DNA of 64,000 nt, taken from contig NZ_CP076668.1 in the NCBI RefSeq assembly GCF_018968705.1, positions 1,922,001 to 1,986,000 of the forward strand, read 5' to 3'. Positions 56,425 to 64,000 of this stretch are shown one piece after another. Position numbers and translations under genes: made by a program. This stretch comes from Pseudomonas lijiangensis. Its GTDB lineage: Bacteria; Pseudomonadota; Gammaproteobacteria; Pseudomonadales; Pseudomonadaceae. The first letter of the stretch is position 1. Every line of letters begins with the position of its first letter. Below the pieces are notes generated by a model that saw only the letters and a list, made by a program, of their open reading frames with translations, searched no databases and had not been told where the DNA came from.

Positions 56425-58641
56425 TCATTTGTGAACCGGGTTGTAGCTGTATCCATAGGCAGCACAGTCGTAATCGGAGCTCGATGCCTTGCGCACCACG
56501 GCATTGAAAATGGCGCCCTTGATCAGAATTCCGTTCTGCCCGAGCCGGCGCTTGCAGGCTTCGATTTCCTTGATGGTGGTCACGCCGAAACGGGCCACCA
56601 GCAGACAGGTGCCCGCCTGACGACCCACCAGGGTCGCATCGGTCACGGCAAGGATGGGCGGAGTGTCGATCAGGATCAGGTCGTAGAGCGGTGAAAGCTC
56701 GTTGAGCATTTTGTTGAAGTTGTCATGCATCAAGAGTTCTGAAGGGTTGGGCGCTGCGAAACCGCATGAAATGAAATCCAGATGACGAATCTGCGTGTGG
56801 TTGATGACTTCGGTGCAGTGCAGGCGCGCGGCCAGGGTGTCGGACAGTCCGTGCTTGGGTTGCAGCCCCAGTACCCGGTGCAGATAACCCTTGCGCATGT
56901 CGGCGTCGATCAGCAGCACCCGCTTGCCGGTCTGGGCGATGATGGCCGCCAGGTTGCTGGAGACGAACGACTTGCCGACGCCGGGAGACGGGCTTGAAAT
57001 CATCAGCACGTTATTGCGGGCTTCTAGCATGGCGAAGTGCAGGCTGGTACGCAGGCTGCGCAGGGATTCTATGGCCAGCTCGGTCGGCGCGGCGATGCTC
57101 AGCAGCTTCGAATCCTTGCTGGCGACACGGCTTTGCAGATTCTTCTCCAGACGTTCCTGCTGGCGGGAGTAGGGGAGAGAGGCGTAGACCGGCATGCCGA
57201 TGTTTTCGATGAACTCGGCACTTTCCACGCCACGATAGAACGCCTGGCGTACAAAGATGATGGAAACGGCCACCAGTGCGCCGAGCAGGGTGGCGATCAG
57301 CACGATCAGGGTTTTCATCGGCTTGACCGGTCTTTCGACGTTGGTATCGGCGTTGTCGATCACCCGCACGTTACCGATGCTTCCGGCCCGCAGAATGTCC
57401 TGTTCCTGGCTCTTGTTGAGCATCAGGGTGTAGGTCTGGCTGGTGACCTGCATGTCACGGGTCAGGCGCAGCAATTCCTGTTGGGTAAGGGGCAAGGCTT
57501 CGATCTTTTTCAGCAGGCCCTGCTTCTGTTGCTCCAGTTGGGTCATCTGGTTCATCAGGCTGCGGTAGGTCGGGTGTTCGCGGGTGTAGAGCCGTTCCAG
57601 CTCGACGCGCTTGAGCTTGAGTTCCGAGAGCATGGAGTCGAGCTTGACCACCTGATCGAGCACACCTTTGGTTTCGATGCTCAGGTCCACCGACTTGGCG
57701 CTGGTCTGGAAGTTGTTCAGGGCCACTTCCGATTCTTCCAGCTGCTTGCGCACCATCGGCAATTGCGAACGCAGGAACTCCAGGCGCTGCGCGGCTTCGG
57801 CAGAACTGCGTTCGACGTTCTGGCGGACATACAGACGGCTGATTTCGTTGAGTATCTCGTTGGCCTGTTTCGCGTCCTGATCCTCGATGGACAGGTAGAT
57901 GATTCCCGAGTCCTTGCCGGCCTCGGTGATCTTCAGGCGTTTCTGGTAAATCAGTGCCGCGCTCAGGGTGCGCAGCCGGGAGACCGTGAATTCGGTACCG
58001 GGACGGGCCTGAATATCCGCGACCTGGATCTTCACACCGCGACCCTCGACGGTGCGGTGGGTGGCGCCGCTGAGCAACAGGGCATGATCCTTGTCATAAA
58101 GCGCAAAGGTGCCGGGCTTGCCTGCAATCAGTGTCAGGTCTTCCCCCAGAAGGTCTTCAGGGACCTCCAGTTGGAAGATATCGATCTTCTCGCCGCCCCA
58201 GGCGTATTGCTCCAGCCCGAACATCGGCTCGGCCAGGGCACCTTCGTATTCCGGTTTGAAGGTGCGATACAGGTAAGGGCCAATGACCGGCAGAACGTTG
58301 GGCTTCTGGATGATGTTGAGCTTCAGGTCGTCGACGACCTTGCCCAGCAAGGCCCGTGACTTGATCAGTTCGATCTCGGTCATGGCCTGGGAAACCGACA
58401 TGGGTTTGTTGCTGACCTCGGGAGTGCCTTCGATCCCCACTTTCTTGGGCTCGATCTGGATCATGGCATTGGCCTGGAAAATCGGTGTGGCAAGAATCGC
58501 GTAGGCCAGGCCGACCATGAAGAACAGGCTGACGATCCAGATGATCAGACCCTTGTGGTCGAACAGCATGCGCAAGATAGTTGCCAAATCGACCCGGGTG
58601 TCCTGGTAGTAATCCAGAGAAGAACGGTTCATGACGGTCAT
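56425..58641 (-). CDS. wzc: polysaccharide co-polymerase / BY-tyrosine kinase Wzc
   Basis: A 738-residue protein with an N-terminal Wzz domain between two membrane segments (residues about 30-55 and 440-465) and a long periplasmic coiled coil. The cytosolic BY-kinase has Walker A SPSPGVGKSF at about 550, Walker A' LLIDADMRKG and Walker B LILIDTPP near 656. The C-terminal tyrosine cluster YDCAAYGYSY (Tyr 724-733) is the autophosphorylation site. It controls polymer length and export with Wza and is dephosphorylated by Wzb, whose stop is adjacent to its start. Confidence 0.95.
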   Translation of the reverse strand: MTVMNRSSLDYYQDTRVDLATILRMLFDHKGLIIWIVSLFFMVGLAYAILATPIFQANAMIQIEPKKVGIEGTPEVSNKPMSVSQAMTEIELIKSRALLGKVVDDLKLNIIQKPNVLPVIGPYLYRTFKPEYEGALAEPMFGLEQYAWGGEKIDIFQLEVPEDLLGEDLTLIAGKPGTFALYDKDHALLLSGATHRTVEGRGVKIQVADIQARPGTEFTVSRLRTLSAALIYQKRLKITEAGKDSGIIYLSIEDQDAKQANEILNEISRLYVRQNVERSSAEAAQRLEFLRSQLPMVRKQLEESEVALNNFQTSAKSVDLSIETKGVLDQVVKLDSMLSELKLKRVELERLYTREHPTYRSLMNQMTQLEQQKQGLLKKIEALPLTQQELLRLTRDMQVTSQTYTLMLNKSQEQDILRAGSIGNVRVIDNADTNVERPVKPMKTLIVLIATLLGALVAVSIIFVRQAFYRGVESAEFIENIGMPVYASLPYSRQQERLEKNLQSRVASKDSKLLSIAAPTELAIESLRSLRTSLHFAMLEARNNVLMISSPSPGVGKSFVSSNLAAIIAQTGKRVLLIDADMRKGYLHRVLGLQPKHGLSDTLAARLHCTEVINHTQIRHLDFISCGFAAPNPSELLMHDNFNKMLNELSPLYDLILIDTPPILAVTDATLVGRQAGTCLLVARFGVTTIKEIEACKRRLGQNGILIKGAIFNAVVRKASSSDYDCAAYGYSYNPVHK

Positions 58642-59094
58642 TTATCTTGTTTCTCCTGACTGAAGATAAGGAAGCCAGTCGTCAACGCATCGCGAAAGAT
58701 GCTCATAGGTCTTTTCAAAGGCTGACTGGGGCCCCCGGTAGGGGTCGGCTATTTCCTGCTGGTGTTGCCACTTGCCGATCAGAAACGTCTTGCCACGGAC
58801 TTCCGGCGCCAGTTTCAGAATGTTGAGAATGTGCGGCTGCTCCATCAGCAGGATCAGATCTGCCTGACGCAGCAGTTGCCGGTTCACCTGACGCGCTTCA
58901 TGGCGGCGTGTCGGGACGCCATGAATCTGCAATACGGTTTTTGCCAGTGGGTCGATGGACGAGCCCGGCATCGTGCCGATCCCTGCCGAATGGATATGCA
59001 CCGCGGATGACGACAGGCGATGGCGCAGCAGGGCTTCGGCCATGGGGCTGCGGCAGATATTGCCGACGCAGACCACCAGCACATTACTGAACAT
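58642..59094 (-). CDS. wzb: low-molecular-weight protein-tyrosine phosphatase Wzb
   Basis: A 150-residue LMW-PTP. The P-loop VCVGNICRSPMAE has the CX5R nucleophile Cys9 and Arg15; DPYRGP near 117 carries the general acid Asp. It dephosphorylates the Wzc tyrosine cluster. It lies directly upstream of wzc with no gap and overlaps the GT2 stop by 11 bp. Confidence 0.95.
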   Translation of the reverse strand: MFSNVLVVCVGNICRSPMAEALLRHRLSSSAVHIHSAGIGTMPGSSIDPLAKTVLQIHGVPTRRHEARQVNRQLLRQADLILLMEQPHILNILKLAPEVRGKTFLIGKWQHQQEIADPYRGPQSAFEKTYEHLSRCVDDWLPYLQSGETR

Positions 59095-60016
59095 GGTGCC
59101 TGCCGTTTGACGGGATCAGCCTCTTGCCGAGGTTGACGATGACGTTGCGCGCCACCATCAGCAGCGCCTGAAACTTGTTGCGCGGCACCAGCGCCGCCAG
59201 CGACAGGCTGACCACCTGCATCAGGAAGTGCTCATACAGCTGCTGATTGCCCAGCCGGTTGTAGTAATTGGCCAGGCTTGAAAAGGTCAGCAGGCTCATG
59301 TGGATCTTTCGCTTGTTGCTGCGCATGGAGAAGATCCCGCCGGGATGTAACCGGTAAGCAGCGGGTTTGATCTCGGCAATGAACTTGCCCTTGCCGAAGG
59401 CCCCCAGCAACGACCACCAGCACAGGTCGTTGAGAGGTGCGATAGGTGGCTTCAGCTCGGGCGGCATGCTGGAGAACACGTTGCGAAAGCAGACCGTGAG
59501 TGTGGAAAGAGGCCGCGCCATCTGCAGTTCCAGGGCCGTGGCGTCGGCGCGCAGCTTGCCCTGTAGCTGGACGCCATATTGGCCGTGCTCGTCGAAGGCA
59601 ATAGCGTCGTGATAGGTGATGACGTAATCGGGATGGCTTTCCAGAAAGTCCACTTGCAACTGCAGCTTGCGCGGGTCGGTCCAGTAGTCGTCGGCCTCGC
59701 AATAGGCGATGTAGCGGCCGCGGGCCTTGGCGAACAGTTCCGGGACACAGGGCTTGCCCTGGCGATACTGATTCTCCTCCTGATAAAAGGGGCGGATGAT
59801 CGTCGGATGGCGCTTGGCGTATTGCGCAATGATCTGAGCAGTGCCGTCGGTGGAGGCATCGTCATGGATCAGGATTTCGAAGTTGAAGCTGGTCTGCTGT
59901 GACAGAAAGCCATCCAGCGTCTGGGTGATGAACCCCTCCTGGTTGTAGGCCGGGCAGACGATGCTCAATAGCGGTTCGGCGTTGTCAGGGCGCTTGTTTT
60001 TCACGGTGGCATCCAT
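59084..60016 (-). CDS. GT2-family glycosyltransferase
   Basis: A 310-residue GT-A enzyme. LSIVCPAYNQEGFITQTLDG starts the domain, ILIHDDASTDGT near 48 is the nucleotide-binding DDxS motif, and YCEADDYWTDP near 104 holds the DxD equivalent. It ends with hydrophobic helices (MQVVSLSLAALVP) that could attach it to the membrane. It is translationally close to wzx (3 bp) and wzb (overlap). Confidence 0.92.
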   Translation of the reverse strand: MDATVKNKRPDNAEPLLSIVCPAYNQEGFITQTLDGFLSQQTSFNFEILIHDDASTDGTAQIIAQYAKRHPTIIRPFYQEENQYRQGKPCVPELFAKARGRYIAYCEADDYWTDPRKLQLQVDFLESHPDYVITYHDAIAFDEHGQYGVQLQGKLRADATALELQMARPLSTLTVCFRNVFSSMPPELKPPIAPLNDLCWWSLLGAFGKGKFIAEIKPAAYRLHPGGIFSMRSNKRKIHMSLLTFSSLANYYNRLGNQQLYEHFLMQVVSLSLAALVPRNKFQALLMVARNVIVNLGKRLIPSNGRHHVQ

Positions 60017-60019
60017 GGC

Positions 60020-61543
60020 TCATGTACTCGGTTTGCTGAACAGGACGTAGATCTTCATCGCCAGGGGTTTGTAGCTTGCGGCCACCAGCGCCAGGGTGAT
60101 GAAGCCACTGGCGGCGAGGCCCAGCAGCACGGTCGTGCGGCTCTGTTGTTGCGCGATCATGCGAAACACCGGCTCGCTGCAGACCAGCCCGACGGCAGTC
60201 ATGGCACTGATTCGCAGGGTGTCGCGCAGCCATTGCCCGTGAATCCCCGGTGCCAGGCGTTGATGCACGATCATCGGCCAGATCGCGAACGACACCGCCC
60301 GCAGGGAAAAGAACGCCAGGGCCGAGCCATAGGCACCCTGGTAGTGAATCGCCAGAAACATCACCGGCACCGTGATCACGGCAGAGATGACGCTGTACCA
60401 GAGATGCAGCCGCATCTGTCCGTAGGCGTACTGCAGATAGAACTGGAAGGCGCTGGCCGCCATGATTGCGCTGCCCAAGGCATACCAGCACAGGATCGAA
60501 CGTCCCCACCGGGCCGCGGCCTCATCGCCGGTCCAGGCGTAGAGCAGCGGTTCGGCATGCAGGGCGACAATGGCCGCCAGTGGAAACAGAAAGGTGCAGA
60601 CAAAACGGTTGGCTGCCAGAAACAAGGCCTGCATGTCCTGATAGCGATCTTCGGCGACCAATACCGTCAAGCGGGGCAGCAGGGCCTGCACCAGCGGGTT
60701 GGTCAGCATCATGATGCCGGTGGTGATCAGCGCGACCAGAGAGAAATACCCGTACTGATCCAGCGGCAGTATTTCCGAAAGGAGCACCTTGTCGAACTGA
60801 GTCAGTACGATCCACAACACGCTGCTCAACGAGATGCTGGCGGCGAACGGCAGGATGGGTTTGACCAGTTGCCAGTCGATGCCCGTGAGCCAGTGGGCGA
60901 CAGGCATCTGCCGCCAGGCCCGAGTGGCGAATATCAGGGTTTCGAGCGCAGCGACAGCGGCCTGGAATTCAAAGAAATCCTGCGGATCCTGAGAAAAACT
61001 GCTCACCAGCCACAGCCCGCCGAAGTAGCGCAGGGTTGCGATGAAAATGTTGACCCCATTGAGCCAGGCATGCTGTTCGAGCCCCTGGATACCGCTTTTA
61101 TAAAGCGTCGAATACAGGCGCAGGGCGATGACCACGCCCATCAGGCCGATGCAGTTGACGAGCGTCTGTGGCTGCAATTCCTGGGCGTTGAGCCATTGCA
61201 CGGCAATCCAGGAACTGGCGGCATAGACCCCGATGGCACTGAGCAGCGCCATCGGCAGAAACAGGATCTCGAACGAGCGCAGGATTCGTCCCTGATGCCT
61301 TTCACTGGCTGGCGAGGTCTGATGCCGGGCCACGGCTCGTACCAGGCTGGGGGACATGCCGGCATCGAGCAATTGCAGCCAGGCCTGCATGACAGTGAAG
61401 AACCCGATCAGACCGTAAGCCTCTGCGCCAAGATGGCCGAGGTAGAACGGCATGATCACAATGCCCACCAGCATCACATAAGCCTGCCCGGCGTAATTCA
61501 GCGCGGTATTACCGATCACGGAGCGTTTGCTGAACATGGGCAT
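60020..61543 (-). CDS. wzx: Wzx-type polysaccharide flippase
   Basis: A 507-residue MOP-superfamily membrane protein with about 12-14 segments. Its N-terminal region (NTALNYAGQAYVMLVGIVIM, PFYLGHLGAEAYGLIG) is typical of oligosaccharide flippases. It moves the lipid-linked repeat unit across the inner membrane. ATG 61543 overlaps the degT stop (TGATG); ATG 61537 is also possible. A Wzy polymerase should act with it, but none is found in the window. Confidence 0.9.
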   Translation of the reverse strand: MPMFSKRSVIGNTALNYAGQAYVMLVGIVIMPFYLGHLGAEAYGLIGFFTVMQAWLQLLDAGMSPSLVRAVARHQTSPASERHQGRILRSFEILFLPMALLSAIGVYAASSWIAVQWLNAQELQPQTLVNCIGLMGVVIALRLYSTLYKSGIQGLEQHAWLNGVNIFIATLRYFGGLWLVSSFSQDPQDFFEFQAAVAALETLIFATRAWRQMPVAHWLTGIDWQLVKPILPFAASISLSSVLWIVLTQFDKVLLSEILPLDQYGYFSLVALITTGIMMLTNPLVQALLPRLTVLVAEDRYQDMQALFLAANRFVCTFLFPLAAIVALHAEPLLYAWTGDEAAARWGRSILCWYALGSAIMAASAFQFYLQYAYGQMRLHLWYSVISAVITVPVMFLAIHYQGAYGSALAFFSLRAVSFAIWPMIVHQRLAPGIHGQWLRDTLRISAMTAVGLVCSEPVFRMIAQQQSRTTVLLGLAASGFITLALVAASYKPLAMKIYVLFSKPST

Positions 61544-62664
61544 CAGAGGACCTGGGCAATGGCGGGGCTTTGATAGCTGGCACTGCCCAGGCTGCATTCT
61601 TCGATCAGGGTATGAATGACCCGGTCCTGATCGTCACGGGGCAGGCCAGGGTAAATGGGCAGGCACAGCACTCGCTCGCTCAAGGCTCGTGATACGGTCT
61701 GTCCCGTTTGCGGCTGGAGGTATTCGAGGGTGTCCAGGGAAGGGTAGAAGTAGCGGCGCGGGTTGATACTGCGGGCGTTGAGCGAGGCTCGTACCCTGAG
61801 CAGATGCTGCTCGTCCTGCAGGGCCACCGGGAAGTAACTGTTGTTCAGTTCGCTGTCGGGCTCGGGTTGCTGCAGGTCCAGGTAACTTTCCAGACGCGAG
61901 CTGTAGCGATGGGCGATTTCGGCACGTTCTTCGAGGATATTCTCGATATTGTCCAGAATGCACAGGCCCATGGCGGCCGAGAATTCATTGAGCTTGGCGT
62001 TGATGCCAATGCCGTCGATCTTGTCGACATCGGCAATCCCGAAGTTGCACAGCAGGTAGACACGCCTGGCCAGTTCGTCATCGTTGGTGATGATCGCGCC
62101 GCCTTCGATGGTATGGAACAGCTTGGTCGCGTGAAAACTCAGGGTGCTGATATCTCCCCGGTTGAGCACTGACTGACCGGCATGACGTACCGCGAATGCA
62201 TGGGCGCCGTCGTAGACCACCTTGAGCCTGTGCTTGCGCGCAATCTGCTCGATGGCGTCGACGGCGCAAGGGTTGCCGAACACATGGGTCCCGACAATCG
62301 CACTGGTGTCTTCGGTGATCGCGCTTTCGATGAGCTGTGGCGAGATGTTCCAGGTATGGGGGTCTATGTCCGCGAAGATCGGCCGGATACCTTCCCATTG
62401 CAGGGAGCTGGTGGTCGCCACGAAGCTGAAGGGCGTGGTCACTGCGCTGCCACTCAGGCCCAGGGCGCGATAGGCGACTTGCAGCGCCAGGGTGCCATTG
62501 TTGGTCAGGATGATGTGCCTGACCCCCAGGTATTCCTTGAGCCGGCTTTCCAGTTCGCCTACCAGTGGCCCGTGATTGGTCAGCCAGCCCCGTGCATAGA
62601 TGCCTTCGACATACGTCTTGAACTTGTCGATATCACCAAGGTAAGTCTTGGTTACGTTAATCAT
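61543..62664 (-). CDS. DegT/DnrJ/EryC1-family sugar aminotransferase
   Basis: A 373-residue PLP enzyme. The PLP lysine is Lys181 in SFHATKLFHTIEGG; YDGAHAF near 151 holds the ring-binding Asp. The N-terminal GIYARGWLTNHGPLVGELE fits nucleotide-sugar aminotransferases that make 3- or 4-amino-dideoxy hexoses. GGAGG lies five bases before ATG 62664; the much longer frame to 63099 is not coding. It pairs logically with the WbqC gene. The sugar substrate is not determined. Confidence 0.92.
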   Translation of the reverse strand: MINVTKTYLGDIDKFKTYVEGIYARGWLTNHGPLVGELESRLKEYLGVRHIILTNNGTLALQVAYRALGLSGSAVTTPFSFVATTSSLQWEGIRPIFADIDPHTWNISPQLIESAITEDTSAIVGTHVFGNPCAVDAIEQIARKHRLKVVYDGAHAFAVRHAGQSVLNRGDISTLSFHATKLFHTIEGGAIITNDDELARRVYLLCNFGIADVDKIDGIGINAKLNEFSAAMGLCILDNIENILEERAEIAHRYSSRLESYLDLQQPEPDSELNNSYFPVALQDEQHLLRVRASLNARSINPRRYFYPSLDTLEYLQPQTGQTVSRALSERVLCLPIYPGLPRDDQDRVIHTLIEECSLGSASYQSPAIAQVL

Positions 62665-62726
62665 CGAAACCTCCATGTCGCTCGTCGGATCGTTCTGTTG
62701 CGGTGGGGGCCTGTTCCTTGCCTGAG

Positions 62727-63512
62727 CTAGGGAGAGGTCGGTTCTGGAGGTGAGGAACTGGTCTGTGCGCTGACACGTGCCGCCCGGCCCTGATTCATGC
62801 CCAGAATCAGTCGGGTGAGCGTGCTGCCGCTGTGGGGATCGCCGAAATGCAGGATGGCCGTGGCCCGTTTCAGACCAGGACTGCATGGCTGGTTGGCGTG
62901 CAAGGAGCGATAGCCCCAGAACAGATAGATATTGCCGGGCTGCAGTTTCAGAACTGTCGGCCTGAGCCAGCCACGATTGATGGCGGCACAGGTCAGCCAG
63001 CGGCTGAAGCGGTTCTGTAACAGGGCCTTCTCGACGACATTGCGCGCCACGTTGCTGCGCAGCTTGCGTGCGTTGGGGAACAGCATCAGGTCGCCGCATT
63101 CTTCGCCATCGACCGGGATGTAGATCGGAATCAATGCGGTGACCAGACTGGCATCGAAGTGAAAACAGTTGGACTCACGTACTCCCTGAGAGCCCTGGAT
63201 GCAGCGCAGGACAGGAAATATCTGCTCGCTGGGGCTTTCCTGCAGGGCGGCATGCCGGTAGAGGCTGGCCATGAGCTGCTTGAATGTCGGGTCTGACCAG
63301 AGACTGGCCAGCAGGCTTTCGCCCAGGCTTTTTTCACCATGGTAGGCAAAGTATTCGCCCGGATGTTTCGACGCCCGGCTGTCGGTGAAGGCCCGCAACT
63401 GCTCCAGATCGGTGTCGCTCACTATGTTCGTGAGGGTGGTGAATCCCTGTGCATCTATATCGTTGGCCAGGTGTTGAATCTGTTGGGCGTCGAGAGCGGG
63501 TATCAGTGGCAT
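62727..63512 (-). CDS. PhyH-like Fe(II)/2-oxoglutarate dioxygenase, first gene of the exopolysaccharide locus
   Basis: A 261-residue phytanoyl-CoA-dioxygenase-like protein. The iron ligands are His118 and Asp120 in CFHFDAS and His205 in SLHANQP; Arg216 in LKRATAILHFGD would bind 2-oxoglutarate. In a polysaccharide locus it may hydroxylate a sugar or its substituent. ATG 63512 with AAGGTG is chosen; the frame open to 63638 would run through an ops element and is rejected. It heads the operon behind a leader of several hundred bases. Confidence 0.85.
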   Translation of the reverse strand: MPLIPALDAQQIQHLANDIDAQGFTTLTNIVSDTDLEQLRAFTDSRASKHPGEYFAYHGEKSLGESLLASLWSDPTFKQLMASLYRHAALQESPSEQIFPVLRCIQGSQGVRESNCFHFDASLVTALIPIYIPVDGEECGDLMLFPNARKLRSNVARNVVEKALLQNRFSRWLTCAAINRGWLRPTVLKLQPGNIYLFWGYRSLHANQPCSPGLKRATAILHFGDPHSGSTLTRLILGMNQGRAARVSAQTSSSPPEPTSP

Positions 63513-63597
63513 TTCAGTTACACCTTTGGGCAGGTGGAGGCGAAAAACCAAAAGCGAAACTGCTGGCCTGGTTATTGGGTTTACCGGATGTCCGGGC

Positions 63598-63608
63598 ACG
63601 CTACCGCC
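63598..63608 (-). promoter_or_regulatory. ops (JUMPstart) element, RfaH recruitment site
   Basis: On the minus strand the sequence is GGGCGGTAGCGTGCCC; GGCGGTAGCGT matches all 11 positions of the ops consensus GGCGGTAGYNT. It lies 86 bp upstream of the first gene. It is flanked by a small hairpin (CCCGA 63607-63611 with TCGGG 63616-63620). Confidence 0.85.
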
Positions 63609-63702
63609 CGAATCCTCGGGATCCGGACTTGCATTCATTCAAATGACACCCACGCCAGCCTGATTGAACGAATCCGTTCCAGTCGAGCGATTGCTTCAGA
63701 CA

Positions 63703-63713
63703 AAGCTACCGCC
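63703..63713 (-). promoter_or_regulatory. second ops element
   Basis: The minus strand reads GGCGGTAGCTTTG, again matching all 11 consensus positions. It is 95 bp upstream of the first copy in the same transcribed leader. Confidence 0.75.
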
Positions 63714-63820
63714 ACACCGAACGTGTTCAGTAATTTCAAGGGTTTCATGAGTCAACAGACATCCAGCGGGGCGAGGGCAAGGCTCCGTGGAAACAACTAA
63801 CATCGTGGGCAGAACAAGAA

Positions 63821-63831
63821 AGCTACGGCGT
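63821..63831 (-). promoter_or_regulatory. degenerate third ops-like element
   Basis: The minus strand reads CGCCGTAGCTT, 9 of 11 consensus matches, sharing GTAGCTT with the second copy. It lies about 55 nt after the predicted transcript start. It may be a decayed copy or chance. Confidence 0.4.
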
Positions 63832-63893
63832 GACCCGATCCTGCGTTGTGCTCTGTGGCATTTACGTACAGTCCAGGATGGGGCTGACAGTCC

Positions 63894-63924
63894 TATATAT
63901 TGGTAGCGTCAGCCAATCTGTCAA
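63894..63924 (-). promoter_or_regulatory. candidate promoter of the exopolysaccharide operon
   Basis: On the minus strand TTGACA (plus 63919-63924) and TATATA (plus 63894-63899) are separated by 19 bp, slightly long; AATATA gives 17 bp. Transcription would start near 63886, making a leader of about 370 nt that contains the ops elements. The rest of 63513-64000 shows no gene and is AT-rich beyond 63890. Confidence 0.5.
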
Positions 63925-64000
63925 ATTATTTCGTCAGCTTTCTGTTAAATACTTGATAAACCGTTTCATTAAATAAATAAGTCATTGATTTGAAAGGGAG

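Noticed and set aside
57037..58359. 440-codon plus-strand frame opposite wzc
   Set aside because: Antisense shadow; Wzc kinase motifs are complete on the minus strand.
62665..63099. Long N-terminal extension of the DegT aminotransferase
   Set aside because: The extension overlaps the PhyH gene antisense to its codon pattern; GGAGG fixes the start at 62664.
63513..63638. N-terminal extension of the PhyH-like protein
   Set aside because: It would be translated through the first ops element and has no homology character; ATG 63512 has a better ribosome site and family length.
63902..63909. GGTAGCGT on the plus strand as an ops site
   Set aside because: Only eight positions match and it points away from the operon.

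Overview
The window reads as chromosomal DNA of a Pseudomonas, most likely the P. syringae group. Evidence is the high-GC coding style, an inositol (iol) operon with an inositol-type ABC transporter, a fused PhaAB Mrp antiporter subunit, SfnR/MsuD sulfonate genes, a Ku-LigD pair, and many GTGGGAGCGAATTCATTCGCGAA-type REP palindromes. No rRNA, tRNA, CRISPR array, integrase or intact insertion sequence was seen. The species assignment is an inference from gene content.

Layout. (1) 1-9245 (+): the 3' end of iolC, then iolE, iolB, iolA, iolI, iolD, iolG and a second Gfo/Idh/MocA dehydrogenase. A 140-bp MITE-like palindrome and a REP remnant sit between iolI and iolD. (2) 9246-13431 (+): a terminator, a promoter whose 17-bp spacer lies almost wholly within a perfect 20-bp palindrome of the IolR type (GGAA-N6-TTCC), a leader with a possible 56-codon ORF, and a three-gene sugar/inositol ABC importer ending at a strong terminator. 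(3) 13500-17000: a DksA2-like protein, an orphan Tle1-type (DUF2235) lipase, a DUF2789 protein and an unknown 155-aa protein. (4) 17029-23137 (-): the seven-function Mrp/Pha cation-proton antiporter operon with overlapping stop/start codons. (5) 23272-28575: an EamA exporter divergent from an XRE-cupin regulator, an FAD/NAD(P) protein, and the msuD-sfnR pair. (6) 28934-33336 (+): Ku, LigD and a translationally coupled Tat-exported aldo/keto reductase. (7) 33409-45684: pssA, glpQ, a DUF4160/DUF2442 pair, a small dehydrogenase/amidotransferase/ABM/MarR group, an AtoE plus CoA-transferase ketoacid module with a divergent LysR regulator, a lipoprotein, a LysE exporter and a lone SsuE-type flavin reductase. 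(8) 45866-64000 (-): a 16-gene exopolysaccharide locus read right to left.

The exopolysaccharide locus is the most interesting part. It carries a PhyH-like oxygenase, a DegT aminotransferase and a WbqC protein (sugar tailoring), a Wzx flippase, two GT2 and three GT4 glycosyltransferases, Wzb/Wzc, a WcaJ-type initiating transferase, a PslG-like glycosidase and a Wza-type export lipoprotein. It also encodes its own RfaH. The 5' leader of the first gene holds two full matches to the ops/JUMPstart consensus GGCGGTAGYNT and a third 9/11 match, all in the transcribed orientation, downstream of a TTGACA/TATATA promoter candidate. A terminator follows the last gene. This looks like a self-contained, antitermination-controlled polysaccharide operon. 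No Wzy polymerase is recognisable, and two 116-bp direct repeats bracket three of its genes.

The inositol region works as one pathway: importer, IolG (inositol to inosose), IolE, IolD, IolB, IolC and IolA, giving acetyl-CoA and a C3 product. Its repressor gene is not in the window. Most gene ends and starts are well fixed by overlaps and Shine-Dalgarno sites. Functions of the small hypothetical proteins are open.
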